64,000 bases of DNA from Superficieibacter electus (lineage in GTDB: Bacteria > Pseudomonadota > Gammaproteobacteria > Enterobacterales > Enterobacteriaceae). Below, piece by piece: positions 49,772-59,154 of the stretch. The notes beneath the pieces were generated by a model. The model was not told the DNA's origin and ran no database searches. It worked only from the letters and a program-made list of their open reading frames with translations. The translations under genes and the position numbers were made by a program. Every line of letters begins with the position of its first letter. Within the stretch, counting starts at the first letter, position 1. The stretch is taken from positions 310,001 to 374,000 of the forward strand of contig NZ_PQGD01000001.1 of NCBI RefSeq assembly GCF_002915575.1, read 5' to 3'.

Positions 49772-51438
49772 AGGTGGCTGACCTGCGCCAGAAGCTGCTG
49801 CAACGTCTGCGCGCCGTCGGTGCTGTTCACCACCACCTCAACAACGGTGGCTGACGGCATGCGCCATGCGCCTGCCAGCGCCTGCTCCAGCGTTTCCCAG
49901 TCGCTCACCCGGGCATAGCCGAGACCAAACATGGCGGCGGCATGATCAAAGTGAACGTGTTGCGGCATGCAGTAAAAACGTTCACGCTCGTTTACCGGCG
50001 TCGGCAGCAAAGAGAATATCTGCCCGCCGTTATTGTTTACCACAATCAGCACCAGCGGCGCTGAAACCTGGCGTAACAGCGCCAGGCTATTCAGATCGTA
50101 CAGGGCGGATAAGTCACCCACAATGGCAAGCGTCGGTCTGGCGCTGGCGCGCTGGACGCCTGCGGCGGTGGAGATCAGACCATCAATGCCGCTGGCCCCG
50201 CGATTGCTGTATACCGGGTATCCGGCGGGAAGCTGGCCCAGCGCGTCAATCAGACGCACCACCAGGCTGTTGCCGACAAAAAGCTGCCCCTGCTCCGGCA
50301 GATAGTCGCTGATGCGATGCGCCAGTTGCGCCTCACCAAACGTCTCCCGGCTGGCCTGCACTTTTTGCCATGCCTGCCCGGCGAGGCGCGGAATTGTCAC
50401 GCACCACGGCTGACGTTTTTCCGCCGGGTGTTTTTCCAGCCAGCCGCTAACGGTATCGACCAGCCGACGGCCACGGTGCTGCGCCGGGTCCAGACGTCCG
50501 GTCAGGTTATCCACCAGCCAGTATTCTTGAGGCTCACAACTCATCTGCCACTGCAAAAGCCGCTTACCCGTCAGGCTGCTACCGAACTGCACCACGATCT
50601 GCGCCTGCTGGAGCTCGCTGACCGCCTGCGCGTTGCCCAGCCATAAATCCGCACACGGCAATGGTTGACCGGTCTGCGAGAGCACGTCGCCAATCAGCGG
50701 CCAGCCCAGCGTTTTTGCCCATTCCGCGACCTGTTTCCCTTCCGACGCACTCATCCTGCCGGCAACCACCACGCCACGTTTTTGCCGCCAGTAAAACCAG
50801 TCGCGCTGAGCATCACTTCTGAGGGTTAATGCACTCTGCAGCCAGGGCTTCTCATCCTGCCACCAGTCCCCCAGCGCCTGCTGCCAGGCAAGGTCGGTAT
50901 CATCCATCTCGCCGTATAACGGCTCGGCAAAAGGACAGTTGATATGTACGCCGCCTGCATGCAGGTTTCCCAGCGCATTATCAATCGCAGAAACCAGCCA
51001 TTTGGCCGGAATATCCGGGCTGGGACGCGGTAGCGCCAGCGACTGTGCAGGATGGGTGGCAAACATACCCGGCTGACGAATCGCCTGGTTTGCGCCGCAA
51101 TCAATGAGTTCCGGCGGACGGTCGGCGGTCAGCAGAATAAGTTTTTCACCGGTTAACCCGGCTTCAATCAGCGCCGGATAGAGATTGGCGACGGCTGTAC
51201 CGGAGGTAACAATCACTGCTACCGGCTCACCGCTCACTTTGGCCAGCCCGAGCGCCAGATGGCCAAGCCCGCGCTCGTCGAAATGGGTATGCTGAATAAG
51301 CGAACGGTTTTCAGCAGCCGCGAGCGTCAAAGGTGTAGAGCGGGAGCCAGGCGCGATACAGATATGCCGCACACCGTGACGGGTTAATGCTTCAAGGATC
51401 ACCGTCGCCCAGCGTCGGTTAAATGCGCTTACTGACAT
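49768..51438 (-). CDS. menD: SEPHCHC synthase MenD
   Basis: Starting at ATG 51438 ([14 protein letters not shown]) gives 556 residues, the E. coli length. It is a thiamine-diphosphate enzyme with the catalytic Glu region [12 protein letters not shown] and the ThDP motif [10 protein letters not shown]...VVNNNGG. It joins isochorismate and 2-oxoglutarate. In E. coli menF (isochorismate synthase) lies directly upstream; here there are only about 265 bases to elaB and no menF. menD is therefore the first gene of the operon and isochorismate must come from another gene. Confidence 0.97.
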   Translation of the reverse strand: MSVSAFNRRWATVILEALTRHGVRHICIAPGSRSTPLTLAAAENRSLIQHTHFDERGLGHLALGLAKVSGEPVAVIVTSGTAVANLYPALIEAGLTGEKLILLTADRPPELIDCGANQAIRQPGMFATHPAQSLALPRPSPDIPAKWLVSAIDNALGNLHAGGVHINCPFAEPLYGEMDDTDLAWQQALGDWWQDEKPWLQSALTLRSDAQRDWFYWRQKRGVVVAGRMSASEGKQVAEWAKTLGWPLIGDVLSQTGQPLPCADLWLGNAQAVSELQQAQIVVQFGSSLTGKRLLQWQMSCEPQEYWLVDNLTGRLDPAQHRGRRLVDTVSGWLEKHPAEKRQPWCVTIPRLAGQAWQKVQASRETFGEAQLAHRISDYLPEQGQLFVGNSLVVRLIDALGQLPAGYPVYSNRGASGIDGLISTAAGVQRASARPTLAIVGDLSALYDLNSLALLRQVSAPLVLIVVNNNGGQIFSLLPTPVNERERFYCMPQHVHFDHAAAMFGLGYARVSDWETLEQALAGAWRMPSATVVEVVVNSTDGAQTLQQLLAQVSHL

Positions 51439-51653
51439 AAATTTGTCCGGTATCAATATTGCGACACATTATAAATAATCGAGAATAATGAATTTTTGAT
51501 ATGAATCGGGATTGTGTGCGTCATTGCGCCAAAATGGCAATAAAGTGCACTCACGGACGTCTTAAGAGAGAAGAGAAACGCTGAAAGGCATGCTCTGAGG
51601 CTTAATAGTCAGTGAAGCTCGCTTCGCCTGCCGCTTAAAACCCGGAGATTATA

Positions 51654-51684
51654 ATGGGTACTGCCCGTAAAAGGCAGTACCCAT
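51654..51684. terminator. Strong hairpin downstream of elaB
   Basis: A perfect 12-bp inverted repeat, ATGGGTACTGCC / GGCAGTACCCAT with a seven-base loop, 18 bases after the elaB stop and upstream of menD. No T-run follows, so it may act as mRNA-end protection or a weak terminator. The flank between it and menD (51439-51653) shows no gene. Confidence 0.55.
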
Positions 51685-51702
51685 GAGTGAGGAGGGGTAA
51701 AA

Positions 51703-52005
51703 TTAGCCGCGTAGCAGGAGACCAAGCACCAGACCTGCCGCTGCACCAATACCAACGCCCTGCCACGGTTTTTCACGCACGTAGTCATCAGCGCGGTAAG
51801 CGACCTGTTTTGCCCGGTAATAATAAGTGTCAGACGCCTGGCTTACACGATTTTTCACGTCTTCAAGCGACTGTTCTGCGCGTGCTTTCAGCTCAATGTA
51901 TTTCTGATCGGTCGGGTCTCCGGAGGAGCGCAGTACTTCCTCCAGCGTCTCGCTCAAAAGTGTCAGATCGTCATCAATGCGTGATTCATAAGAGTGATAA
52001 GACAT
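51703..52005 (-). CDS. elaB: ElaB/YqjD/DUF883 family membrane-anchored ribosome-binding protein
   Basis: A 100-residue protein (E. coli ElaB 101): a long charged helix (about 10-75) followed by a glycine-rich membrane tail (GVGIGAAAGLVLGLLLRG). The family binds stationary-phase ribosomes and anchors them to the inner membrane. ElaB has been linked to stress tolerance and RpoS control. It is separated from elaA by 56 bases on the same strand. Confidence 0.94.
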   Translation of the reverse strand: MSYHSYESRIDDDLTLLSETLEEVLRSSGDPTDQKYIELKARAEQSLEDVKNRVSQASDTYYYRAKQVAYRADDYVREKPWQGVGIGAAAGLVLGLLLRG

Positions 52006-52061
52006 TTGCTTTCTCCATGTTTTACAAGGCCAGTCAGATAACTATAGACAATGACTTTGCG

Positions 52062-52523
52062 TTACGCCTGGTCAACTTCACGTGCCATGCCGATATGTGG
52101 AATGTCATCTTCAAGGTAGATTTCCGTTACCGGCTGGAAGCCAAAGCGGGCGTAAAAATTTTGCAGATGCGCCTGCGCGCTCAGATACAGCGCGTGCTGC
52201 GGCCAGTGTTGCTCGCAGCTCGCCACCGCTCTGGAAAGGAGCTGATAACCCAGTTTTTCACCGCGCACCGCCTCGCTGACAATCACCCGGCCAATGACGA
52301 CCGGGTCATATTCGCGCTCGCTTTTCAGAATCCTCGCATACGCCACCAGCACATTATCGCGCCAGCCGAGAAGATGTCGGTTCTCGCCCACCAGATCGTC
52401 GTCATCAATATCCAGGTATGGACAGTTTTGTTCAACAATGAAGACTTCGCAGCGCAGTTTAAGCAACGCATAAAGCTGAGGAACGGTTAACTGCGAATGA
52501 TGAAGGTCCTGCCACTGAATCAT
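52062..52523 (-). CDS. elaA: GNAT family N-acetyltransferase ElaA
   Basis: This 153-residue protein has the E. coli ElaA length. A GNAT fold is suggested by VVIGRVIVSEAVRGEKLGYQLL (acetyl-CoA loop) and the C-terminal YARFGFQPV. The substrate is unknown. It is divergent from rbn. Confidence 0.93.
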   Translation of the reverse strand: MIQWQDLHHSQLTVPQLYALLKLRCEVFIVEQNCPYLDIDDDDLVGENRHLLGWRDNVLVAYARILKSEREYDPVVIGRVIVSEAVRGEKLGYQLLSRAVASCEQHWPQHALYLSAQAHLQNFYARFGFQPVTEIYLEDDIPHIGMAREVDQA

Positions 52524-52588
52524 GCTGTGCTCCTGAATGCGTCATCGCGTTATAATGAAGTTTTCACTACGCGGCGAGAGGAAAATTG

Positions 52589-53506
52589 ATGGAATTAACT
52601 TTTTTGGGAACGTCCGCTGGTGTGCCAACCCGCACGCGTAATATGACGTCGATTTTGGTCAATTTGCAACAACCAACGTTCTCTGCTGTATGGCTGTTTG
52701 ACTGCGGTGAAGGTACGCAGCACCAGTTGCTTAAAACCGCTTTTCACCCCGGTAAGCTGGATAAAATTTTTATCACCCACCTGCATGGCGATCATCTTTT
52801 CGGCCTGCCCGGTTTGTTATGTAGTCGCTCTATGCAGGGCAATCCGCAGCCGCTGACGCTCTACGGGCCCAAAGGCTTACGCGAGTTTGTGGAGACGGCG
52901 CTGCGTTTAAGCGGTTCATGGACCGATTATCCGCTGACCATTGAAGAAATCAGTGAGGGAGACGTCTTTAGTGATGAATACTTTACCGTCACGGCCTTTG
53001 CACTTAATCACCCGGTAGAGTGCTACGGTTACCGTATTGAAGAACGCGACAAACCCGGCGCACTGGATGCGGCAGCCCTCAAAGCGCAGGGTATTGCTCC
53101 TGGCCCGCTTTTTCAGCAGCTTAAGCAGGGGCTGACGGTTGAACTCGACGACGGGCGGCTAATTAACGGGCAGGATTATTTAAGCGCCCCCATGGCAGGC
53201 AAAAAGCTGGCGATTTTTGGCGATACCGCTCCCTGCCCCGCCGCGCTCACCCTCGCCAGCGGTGTGGACGTGATGGTGCATGAAACCACACTGGAACACG
53301 CCATGGCAGAAAAAGCCAACAGCCGTGGTCATTCGTCAACGCTACAGGCCGCCGGGCTGGCAAAACAGGCAGGCGTGGGCCGGTTGATAATAACGCATGT
53401 CAGTTCGCGCTACGATGCCGCCGGTTGTGCAGAGCTGCTGGCGGAGTGCCGCCGTCATTTCCCCGCCACGCAACTGGCGGAAGATTTTGCCGTCGTCACG
53501 GTTTAA
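52589..53506 (+). CDS. rbn: Ribonuclease BN / tRNase Z
   Basis: Starting at ATG 52589 ([11 protein letters not shown]) gives 305 residues, the E. coli length; TTG 52586 is the alternative. It is a metallo-beta-lactamase-fold nuclease with the zinc motif HLHGDH (64-69), the [11 protein letters not shown] region, GDTAPC and HSST...[15 protein letters not shown]. It trims tRNA 3' ends and degrades some mRNAs. It is preceded by GAGAGGAAAA as ribosome site. Confidence 0.96.
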   Translation: MELTFLGTSAGVPTRTRNMTSILVNLQQPTFSAVWLFDCGEGTQHQLLKTAFHPGKLDKIFITHLHGDHLFGLPGLLCSRSMQGNPQPLTLYGPKGLREFVETALRLSGSWTDYPLTIEEISEGDVFSDEYFTVTAFALNHPVECYGYRIEERDKPGALDAAALKAQGIAPGPLFQQLKQGLTVELDDGRLINGQDYLSAPMAGKKLAIFGDTAPCPAALTLASGVDVMVHETTLEHAMAEKANSRGHSSTLQAAGLAKQAGVGRLIITHVSSRYDAAGCAELLAECRRHFPATQLAEDFAVVTV

Positions 53507-53517
53507 ACATTCAGCCC

Positions 53518-53544
53518 TCGATTTTCTGCGTAAGGTGCCGATAA
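53518..53544 (+). promoter_or_regulatory. Sigma28 (FliA) promoter of cheV
   Basis: TCGATTTT (53518-53525) and GCCGATAA (53537-53544) are separated by 11 bases. The -10 is a perfect match to the FliA consensus TAAAGTTT-N11-GCCGATAA and the -35 matches 5 of 8. It lies 44 bases before cheV and explains how a chemotaxis gene outside the flagellar clusters can be coexpressed. Confidence 0.8.
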
Positions 53545-53588
53545 CTCGTTAATACCGTTTCGCGTTTACCTTTCCTCCTGAGGGCTTT

Positions 53589-54590
53589 ATGGATACTTTT
53601 CAGAAAGACATCGACGACAGGGCCAATCTCACCCTGTCAAACCGCTTTGAACTGCTGCTGTTTCGCCTCGGCGAGTCCGCCCACGATGCGAAATCCGAGC
53701 TGTTCGGTATCAACGTCTTTAAGCTGCGCGAGATTGTACCAATGCCCGCCTTTACCCGCCCGGCGGGGATCAAACCGCCGCTGCTCGGAATGGTGAATAT
53801 TCGCGATCAAATCATTCCGGTCATCGATCTCCCTGCGGTTGCCGGTTGTAAGCCCTCCGGGGGGTTAAATATTTTACTGATTACCGAATATGCCCGCAGC
53901 GTACAGGCATTTGCCGTGGAATCAGTGGAAAATATTATTCGTCTCGACTGGACACAGATCCATACTGCCGAAAAAGCGATTAACGGCCAGTACATCACCA
54001 GTATTGCCTGTCTGGATGAAGATAAAAACAGTAATAATCTGGCGCTGGTTATCGACGTTGAACAGATCCTGTATGACATTGTGCCGGCAGAACACGATCT
54101 GCACGCCACGAATTTGCAGACACAAAAGTTTAAGGTGAAAGCAGGCTCTACCGCCATTGTGGCGGAGGATTCGAAAGTGGCGCGAATGATGCTGGCAAAA
54201 GCGCTGGAGTCGATGGAAATCCCCGCACAGCTGCACATTACCGGCAAAGAAGCGTGGGAAAAAATCGAAAAACTGGCGGAAGAGGCCCGTACTGAAGGCG
54301 TGCCGGTCACCGATAAAATTTCAATGGTGCTGACCGACCTGGAAATGCCGGAGATGGACGGCTTTACCCTGACCCGCAAGATCAAAACCGATGAGCGTCT
54401 GAAGCATATTCCGGTGGTGATCCACTCATCGCTATCTGGTAATGCCAACGAAGATCATATTCGTAAAGTACAGGCCGATGGCTACGTGGCGAAGTTTGAA
54501 ATTAACGAACTCTCTTCGGTGATTCAGGAGGTGCTGGATCGCGCGGCGACCAACAGCCAGGGACCGTTGATCAGCCGTAAGAGTGCCTGA
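53589..54590 (+). CDS. cheV: Chemotaxis coupling protein CheV
   Basis: A 333-residue fusion of an N-terminal CheW-like domain (about 15-165; GINVFKLREIVP, LLGMVNIRDQIIPVIDL) and a C-terminal receiver domain (about 185-310; AEDSKVARMML, acceptor Asp in VLTDLEMPEMDG, conserved Lys in GYVAKFE). CheV couples receptors to CheA and may act as a phosphate sink. E. coli K-12 lacks it, while Salmonella carries a similar gene in this neighbourhood. A sigma28 promoter precedes it, implying a motile organism. Confidence 0.95.
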   Translation: MDTFQKDIDDRANLTLSNRFELLLFRLGESAHDAKSELFGINVFKLREIVPMPAFTRPAGIKPPLLGMVNIRDQIIPVIDLPAVAGCKPSGGLNILLITEYARSVQAFAVESVENIIRLDWTQIHTAEKAINGQYITSIACLDEDKNSNNLALVIDVEQILYDIVPAEHDLHATNLQTQKFKVKAGSTAIVAEDSKVARMMLAKALESMEIPAQLHITGKEAWEKIEKLAEEARTEGVPVTDKISMVLTDLEMPEMDGFTLTRKIKTDERLKHIPVVIHSSLSGNANEDHIRKVQADGYVAKFEINELSSVIQEVLDRAATNSQGPLISRKSA

Positions 54591-54625
54591 TGACGCGGGG
54601 AAGCCTGCAAGGCCTCCCCAAATTA

Positions 54626-56401
54626 TTACTGAGACATGCCCTCAGCCAGTTTCACCAGCCTGAGGAATTCCGCGCGATAACCTTGCTTATCTTCTCCTCG
54701 GGCCTGTTCTCCCCACTGACTGATTTGCTGCCAGGTGGTGTCCGCCAGATACTCAGAACCACGCAGTTTTTGCCCGTAAGCCGCCACCGCGGCGCGAAAA
54801 CGGAAATCTTCAGAGGCACCAGCAAACGTGAGTTCATTTTTGTTGATGACCGGAAATTCATCTAATGTGCTTTTCTTGCCCTGCGGTGCTTTCCAGCGCA
54901 GCTTGATCCAGGCCATCTCACTGGATTTTGTGTGCTTAGAGGCACCGTTGTCCTGAGCGTAGCGCAGCTTATCGACCGCCGCTTTTTGGCCATTTAACGT
55001 CAGTTCAAAGAGCAGCGTGACGTGTTTACCGGCACCAATATCTCCCGCATCAACCTTGTCGTTATTAAAATCTTCATCGCGCAACTGGCGTTTTTCATAG
55101 CCAATCTGCCGGTACTCTGTGACCCACTGCGGGTTAAATTCGATTTGTGATTTCACATCTTTGGCGACAGTCACCAGCGTTTGATGCATTTCATCATTGA
55201 GGACTTTCTGCGCTTCAGCGAGCGAATCGATATAGCTGTAATTGCCGTTGCCCACGTCAGCAATTCTTACCATCATTGCTTCATTGTAGTTGTCGTCGCC
55301 AACGCCAAGGGTGGACAAAGTAATCCCGGACTCCCGCTCTTTTTTCACCAGCGCTTCGATGTCTTTAGGATCGGTAATGCCAAGGTTAAAGTCGCCGTCA
55401 GTGGTCAGCAAAATACGATTAACCCCGCCTTTGATAAAACCTTTTTCGGCCTGCTGGTAGGCCAGCCGCAGCCCCGATTCGCCACTGGTGCCGCCGCCAG
55501 CATTCAGACTGTCAATCGCCGCTTTTATCGCGGTTTTATTATTTCCCGATGTAGCGGCAAGCGCGACGCGGGTATCCCCAGCGTAGGTCACAATGGTGAT
55601 GTTATCCTGCGCGCGCAGATCGTTAACCAGCAGTTTTAATGCCGACTGGATCAGCGGCAGGCGTTCCGCCGACTGCATGGAGCCGGACGTGTCGATAAGA
55701 AACACCAGGTTGGCGGGCGGCAGCTCGTCTGATTTGATATCCTTTGCCTGAATATCCACCTTTAATAAGGTGCGCTGCGCAATCCACGGGGCGGGAGCCA
55801 GCTCATAGTTAACCGCAAACGGCATCGGTTCACTGGCAGCAATCGGGGTTTTGTCATCCTTTTTATTAGCGGGCTGCGGGGCAGGAAAATAGTTCAGCAT
55901 CTCCTCCACCCGAACCGCTTCCGGCGGCGGCAATTGCCCCTGATTGAGAAAACGCCGCACGTTGGCATAGCTCCCGGTGTCCACGTCGAGACTAAAGGTG
56001 GCGAGCGGGGACTGGCTGACTTGCTTGAGCGGGTTGTCGTCGTACTGTTCGTAGCGCGCAGTTCCCATTGCTATAGCGGGCGTTTTTTGTGCCTTAGCCG
56101 CAGTACGGCCTTTTAAATCAAATGCTGCTTCTCTGCTTTCGGCGGCTTCGACCTTGAAGCTCATGGCTTTAGCGTCCGCAGCGGCTTTGGCTGCAGCTGC
56201 TTTGTCAGCGGCCACCCGGGCAGCATAATTTTCAGCTTTGCCGACGGCAGGCGCTTCGGTCTGCTGATTACTGGCGCTCTGAACAGGCTGTTCCTGTTGT
56301 GTCTCGCGAGGGTTATTTGCCTGCTTTTCAGCAGGTTCAGGCCCACAGCCTGACAGCATTATTCCGCCTATTAATAACATGAATATTTTTCGATTAATCA
56401 T
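54626..56401 (-). CDS. yfbK: von Willebrand factor A domain lipoprotein YfbK
   Basis: A 591-residue protein (E. coli YfbK 575). It starts with a lipoprotein signal ending LSGC (Cys-19), followed by a low-complexity Gln/Ala-rich linker. It then has a vWA_N region (YANVRRFLNQGQLPP), a vWA domain with the MIDAS motif DTSGSMQ, and a DUF3520 C-terminal domain. It is envelope-anchored, with a likely metal-dependent protein-binding role. The exact function is unknown. It converges on cheV and is divergent from the peptidase gene. Confidence 0.92.
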   Translation of the reverse strand: MINRKIFMLLIGGIMLSGCGPEPAEKQANNPRETQQEQPVQSASNQQTEAPAVGKAENYAARVAADKAAAAKAAADAKAMSFKVEAAESREAAFDLKGRTAAKAQKTPAIAMGTARYEQYDDNPLKQVSQSPLATFSLDVDTGSYANVRRFLNQGQLPPPEAVRVEEMLNYFPAPQPANKKDDKTPIAASEPMPFAVNYELAPAPWIAQRTLLKVDIQAKDIKSDELPPANLVFLIDTSGSMQSAERLPLIQSALKLLVNDLRAQDNITIVTYAGDTRVALAATSGNNKTAIKAAIDSLNAGGGTSGESGLRLAYQQAEKGFIKGGVNRILLTTDGDFNLGITDPKDIEALVKKERESGITLSTLGVGDDNYNEAMMVRIADVGNGNYSYIDSLAEAQKVLNDEMHQTLVTVAKDVKSQIEFNPQWVTEYRQIGYEKRQLRDEDFNNDKVDAGDIGAGKHVTLLFELTLNGQKAAVDKLRYAQDNGASKHTKSSEMAWIKLRWKAPQGKKSTLDEFPVINKNELTFAGASEDFRFRAAVAAYGQKLRGSEYLADTTWQQISQWGEQARGEDKQGYRAEFLRLVKLAEGMSQ

Positions 56402-56557
56402 GTAAATTCCTTTTAATTATATTCCAGTGTGAGCTACAAATAACCTGTGTTATATTATACTTTGTTTCTTGCCTGCGCCATAAACATAAAACCGCCTGTT
56501 TCCAGCATTCAATAATTATCAGCAATACTACGCGGGATTATATTTTTGAGGCCAATG

Positions 56558-57550
56558 ATGCACTATTTAAAACGACGGTTATTCATCTTCCTGTTGAGTG
56601 TTTTTATTATCGCGACATTCATCGCCGCCATCCTGTATCAGCCCTTGGTGGCACCTTTACCCCGCAGCCAATATCATGCCGATCCACAGCGACTGGAGAA
56701 AGACGTTCGCTATTTTTCTGAAACCCTTTACCCACGCAGCGCCGATCAACGTGAGCATCTGGAGGCTGCCGCACATTATATTAAGCAGGTGTTTGAGCAA
56801 CACGGCGCACAGGTGGCGGAACAAGCGGTTCCCGCAGATAATGGCCCTTTTCGAAACATCATCGCCCGCTACGGCCCACAGCAGGGGCCGGTCATAATCA
56901 TCGGCGCACATTATGATTCCGTTGCACATGACGACGGCGATATGATGCATTACACGCCAGGCGCGGACGACAACGCCAGCGGCGTCGCAGGTTTGCTCGA
57001 ACTTGCGCGTCTGCTGCAACATGCGCGGCTAAACACCGGTGTCGAACTGGTGGCCTATGCATCAGAGGAACCGCCCTTTTTTCGCAGCGATGAAATGGGC
57101 AGCGCGGTCCATGCCAGCGCGTTACAGCGGCCGGTAACGTTAATGATAGCGCTGGAAATGATCGGTTATTACAACTCACGCCCCGACAGCCAGCGCTATC
57201 CCTTTTCCGCACTCAGCGCGTTATATCCCGATCGCGGCGATTTTATTGCGGTGGTGGGCCGCCTGAGTGATATCAGCGCGGCACGGAAGGTAAAAGCAGC
57301 GTTATCAGGAACTGAAGCATTGCCCGTCTATTCCATTAATGCGCCGCAATGGCTACCCGGCATCGATTTTTCCGATCATATGAATTACTGGCGTCAGGGC
57401 ATCAGTGCGGTGATGGTGACCGATACGGCATTCTACCGCAATACGGAATATCATCAGCCCGGAGATACCGCCGACCGTCTGGATTACCGGAAAATGGCAA
57501 AAGTGATTGAGGGCATTTTTGTGCTGCTGGCCAATGACAAAGATAAATAA
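56558..57550 (+). CDS. yfbL: M28 family zinc peptidase YfbL-like
   Basis: About 330 residues. One N-terminal membrane helix (about 8-28) is followed by an exported peptidase domain with the M28 zinc ligands visible in IIGAHYDSVAHDDG, GADDNASGVAGLLEL, AYASEEPPFF, and FSDHMNYWRQG. Members are aminopeptidases. Among TTG 56546, ATG 56555 and ATG 56558, GAGG (56548-56551) best fits 56558. E. coli YfbL is in the same place beside yfbK. The neighbouring sequence after it is accessory. Confidence 0.9.
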   Translation: MHYLKRRLFIFLLSVFIIATFIAAILYQPLVAPLPRSQYHADPQRLEKDVRYFSETLYPRSADQREHLEAAAHYIKQVFEQHGAQVAEQAVPADNGPFRNIIARYGPQQGPVIIIGAHYDSVAHDDGDMMHYTPGADDNASGVAGLLELARLLQHARLNTGVELVAYASEEPPFFRSDEMGSAVHASALQRPVTLMIALEMIGYYNSRPDSQRYPFSALSALYPDRGDFIAVVGRLSDISAARKVKAALSGTEALPVYSINAPQWLPGIDFSDHMNYWRQGISAVMVTDTAFYRNTEYHQPGDTADRLDYRKMAKVIEGIFVLLANDKDK

Positions 57551-57590
57551 ATTTTTTGATAAAAAACAGAAATGTAATCATTAGAGTGTG

Positions 57591-58121
57591 ATGAACAGGA
57601 TGAAAATATATTACACAAATCCATTTATTTTAGGATTGTCTGCTTTTCTGACACAAACACACTTATCTATTGTCCGTGGCATGGATGCCTGGGATGAGTT
57701 GAGAGACTATCTTTCTGAACGGGAAACACTTAACATTATTGATACTCTTCTGAATGCAAGTCAGAGGAAAAAGTATGAAAAACCGCCCTCCTGCCTGCAA
57801 AAAGTATTTTATACCCTCAGAAAAAAACAGTATATCACCTCTCAGGAATGGACGTTTTTGTGCGAGCAATTAGAAAGAACACGAGCAATTCTACTCAATC
57901 CCACTCCTGGCAGAGATGAGGTTATTGATGTACGAATGAAACTTTGCGATCTATCGCTGTTAATAGAGAGGAGAGTTGCAGCAAACGCCACTATACGGAA
58001 AATAGCCAGGCGTGTTGAACATTTTTATCAGGCTGACTTTATAGTTCACTATGAGATACAACAAATTACCGGAATTGTGAATGGTTATATGAAGGTGCGC
58101 GACAATGAAACTCTATGGTGA
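57591..58121 (+). CDS. Protein of unknown function (176 residues)
   Basis: I do not recognise the family. The protein is soluble-looking, rich in charged residues and helical throughout, with a mid-region TLRKKQYITSQEWTFLCEQLERTR and a C-terminal part with paired arginines. No signal peptide or clear motif was found. Possible starts are GTG 57588, ATG 57591 and ATG 57600, none with a strong ribosome site. The gene is AT-rich compared with yfbK and yfbL, which suggests horizontal origin. It precedes the yfbP-like gene by about 107 bases on the same strand. Confidence 0.7.
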   Translation: MNRMKIYYTNPFILGLSAFLTQTHLSIVRGMDAWDELRDYLSERETLNIIDTLLNASQRKKYEKPPSCLQKVFYTLRKKQYITSQEWTFLCEQLERTRAILLNPTPGRDEVIDVRMKLCDLSLLIERRVAANATIRKIARRVEHFYQADFIVHYEIQQITGIVNGYMKVRDNETLW

Positions 58122-58228
58122 GGTAGCATTAACTTACAGGCAAATGTTTGATGATCATGGCGGCATTGTTGATAACTGCCTTAGATTCAGTACAATTAAA
58201 TTCAGCCATTTCATATGAGGGATCGTTT

Positions 58229-59077
58229 ATGAAACTTCCTCCATTATCCCATTCTTTGTCCATTGAAATCGATACCCTTTGTGCTGGTCCTTTCCCGCCA
58301 TGTGGCTTTCTCCCCCTTAACGAAGGAGCCCTGGGCAATGGCGACTGTTTTGGCTTGTACTGGCTGTTAGGTAAAGAAAATAACGATCCCATTATTTGTG
58401 AGCTGTATCATGATGAATGGCGCTTAGTGCCTGCGTTTTCCAGCGTAGCAAAATTTCGTGAATGGCTGAATGTTAATGATGATGATCCCTGGGAAAATAA
58501 TATTGAGATTGACGATCGACATTTCGCCCCTGCCCATTTTACGCTTGCCAAAAAATATCTGGCCACAGGAGATTTGGATCACGCCCTGCCCCATTTAATC
58601 AACGCCACAACAAAATTGCCAGAAGTCAGTGAGTACTGGTTAACCCTCGCTGGCCAGTATCGTCGGTGCCGGGAAGACATTGCCGCCGCTGAAGCCGCGC
58701 TTAACGCCTGGCTAAGTAACTGGGCCTTCGGCATGCCAGACAATAAAGTGATTCAGATGCTCACGCAGGCCGCGAAGCTACCTGAATTTCGCGAAGATCC
58801 GGTTGTGCGCAGAATTGCTGCAAAAGAAATGGATCTGAACTTTGGTGGCGTTAAAGAAAATAGCAATTACCTGATGATGCAAGACTGTATTGACGTGTAT
58901 TTTGCTCAGAATAAACCACTGTTAGCATTAGCGTTACTACAAAATTATGCCTATCTCATGACAGGTGAGACCACTGCTTTTCAGGAACGATATGGCTTTA
59001 ATTTGAATGAATGGCGGATCAACTTCAGCCAACTGTGTTCTGTGCATCTGAACGATCCGCGTTGTGATGCTGAATAA
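58229..59077 (+). CDS. yfbP: YfbP-like protein with SMI1/KNR4-type look and TPR-like repeats
   Basis: Starting at ATG 58229 (MKLPPLSHSLSIEIDTL, ribosome site GAGGGA) gives 282 residues, the length I recall for E. coli YfbP; the open frame from 58148 is not expected. The first roughly 90 residues (GNGDCFGLYWLLGKEN...LYHDEWRLVPAFSS) resemble small SMI1/KNR4-type folds. The middle (about 95-190) looks like TPR-type helical repeats. The function is unknown. It lies convergent with the yfbN-like gene. The symbol is given by recalled similarity and position only. Confidence 0.72.
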   Translation: MKLPPLSHSLSIEIDTLCAGPFPPCGFLPLNEGALGNGDCFGLYWLLGKENNDPIICELYHDEWRLVPAFSSVAKFREWLNVNDDDPWENNIEIDDRHFAPAHFTLAKKYLATGDLDHALPHLINATTKLPEVSEYWLTLAGQYRRCREDIAAAEAALNAWLSNWAFGMPDNKVIQMLTQAAKLPEFREDPVVRRIAAKEMDLNFGGVKENSNYLMMQDCIDVYFAQNKPLLALALLQNYAYLMTGETTAFQERYGFNLNEWRINFSQLCSVHLNDPRCDAE

Positions 59078-59154
59078 ATTCACAGTAGATCCCGATTATT
59101 TTATCTCGCTATTGCGCCAGAAAGAGACGCAATAGCGTACAACCAATCTACTAG

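Noticed and set aside
51687-52490. A 267-codon frame opposite elaB and elaA
   Set aside because: It spans two genes and the gap between them on the other strand; elaA and elaB both match known families.
57591-59077. Toxin-antitoxin or toxin-immunity pair (176-residue gene and yfbP-like gene)
   Set aside because: No nuclease, pore-forming or secretion motif is visible, the genes are over 100 bases apart, and neither has a DNA-binding domain; not supported beyond a guess.
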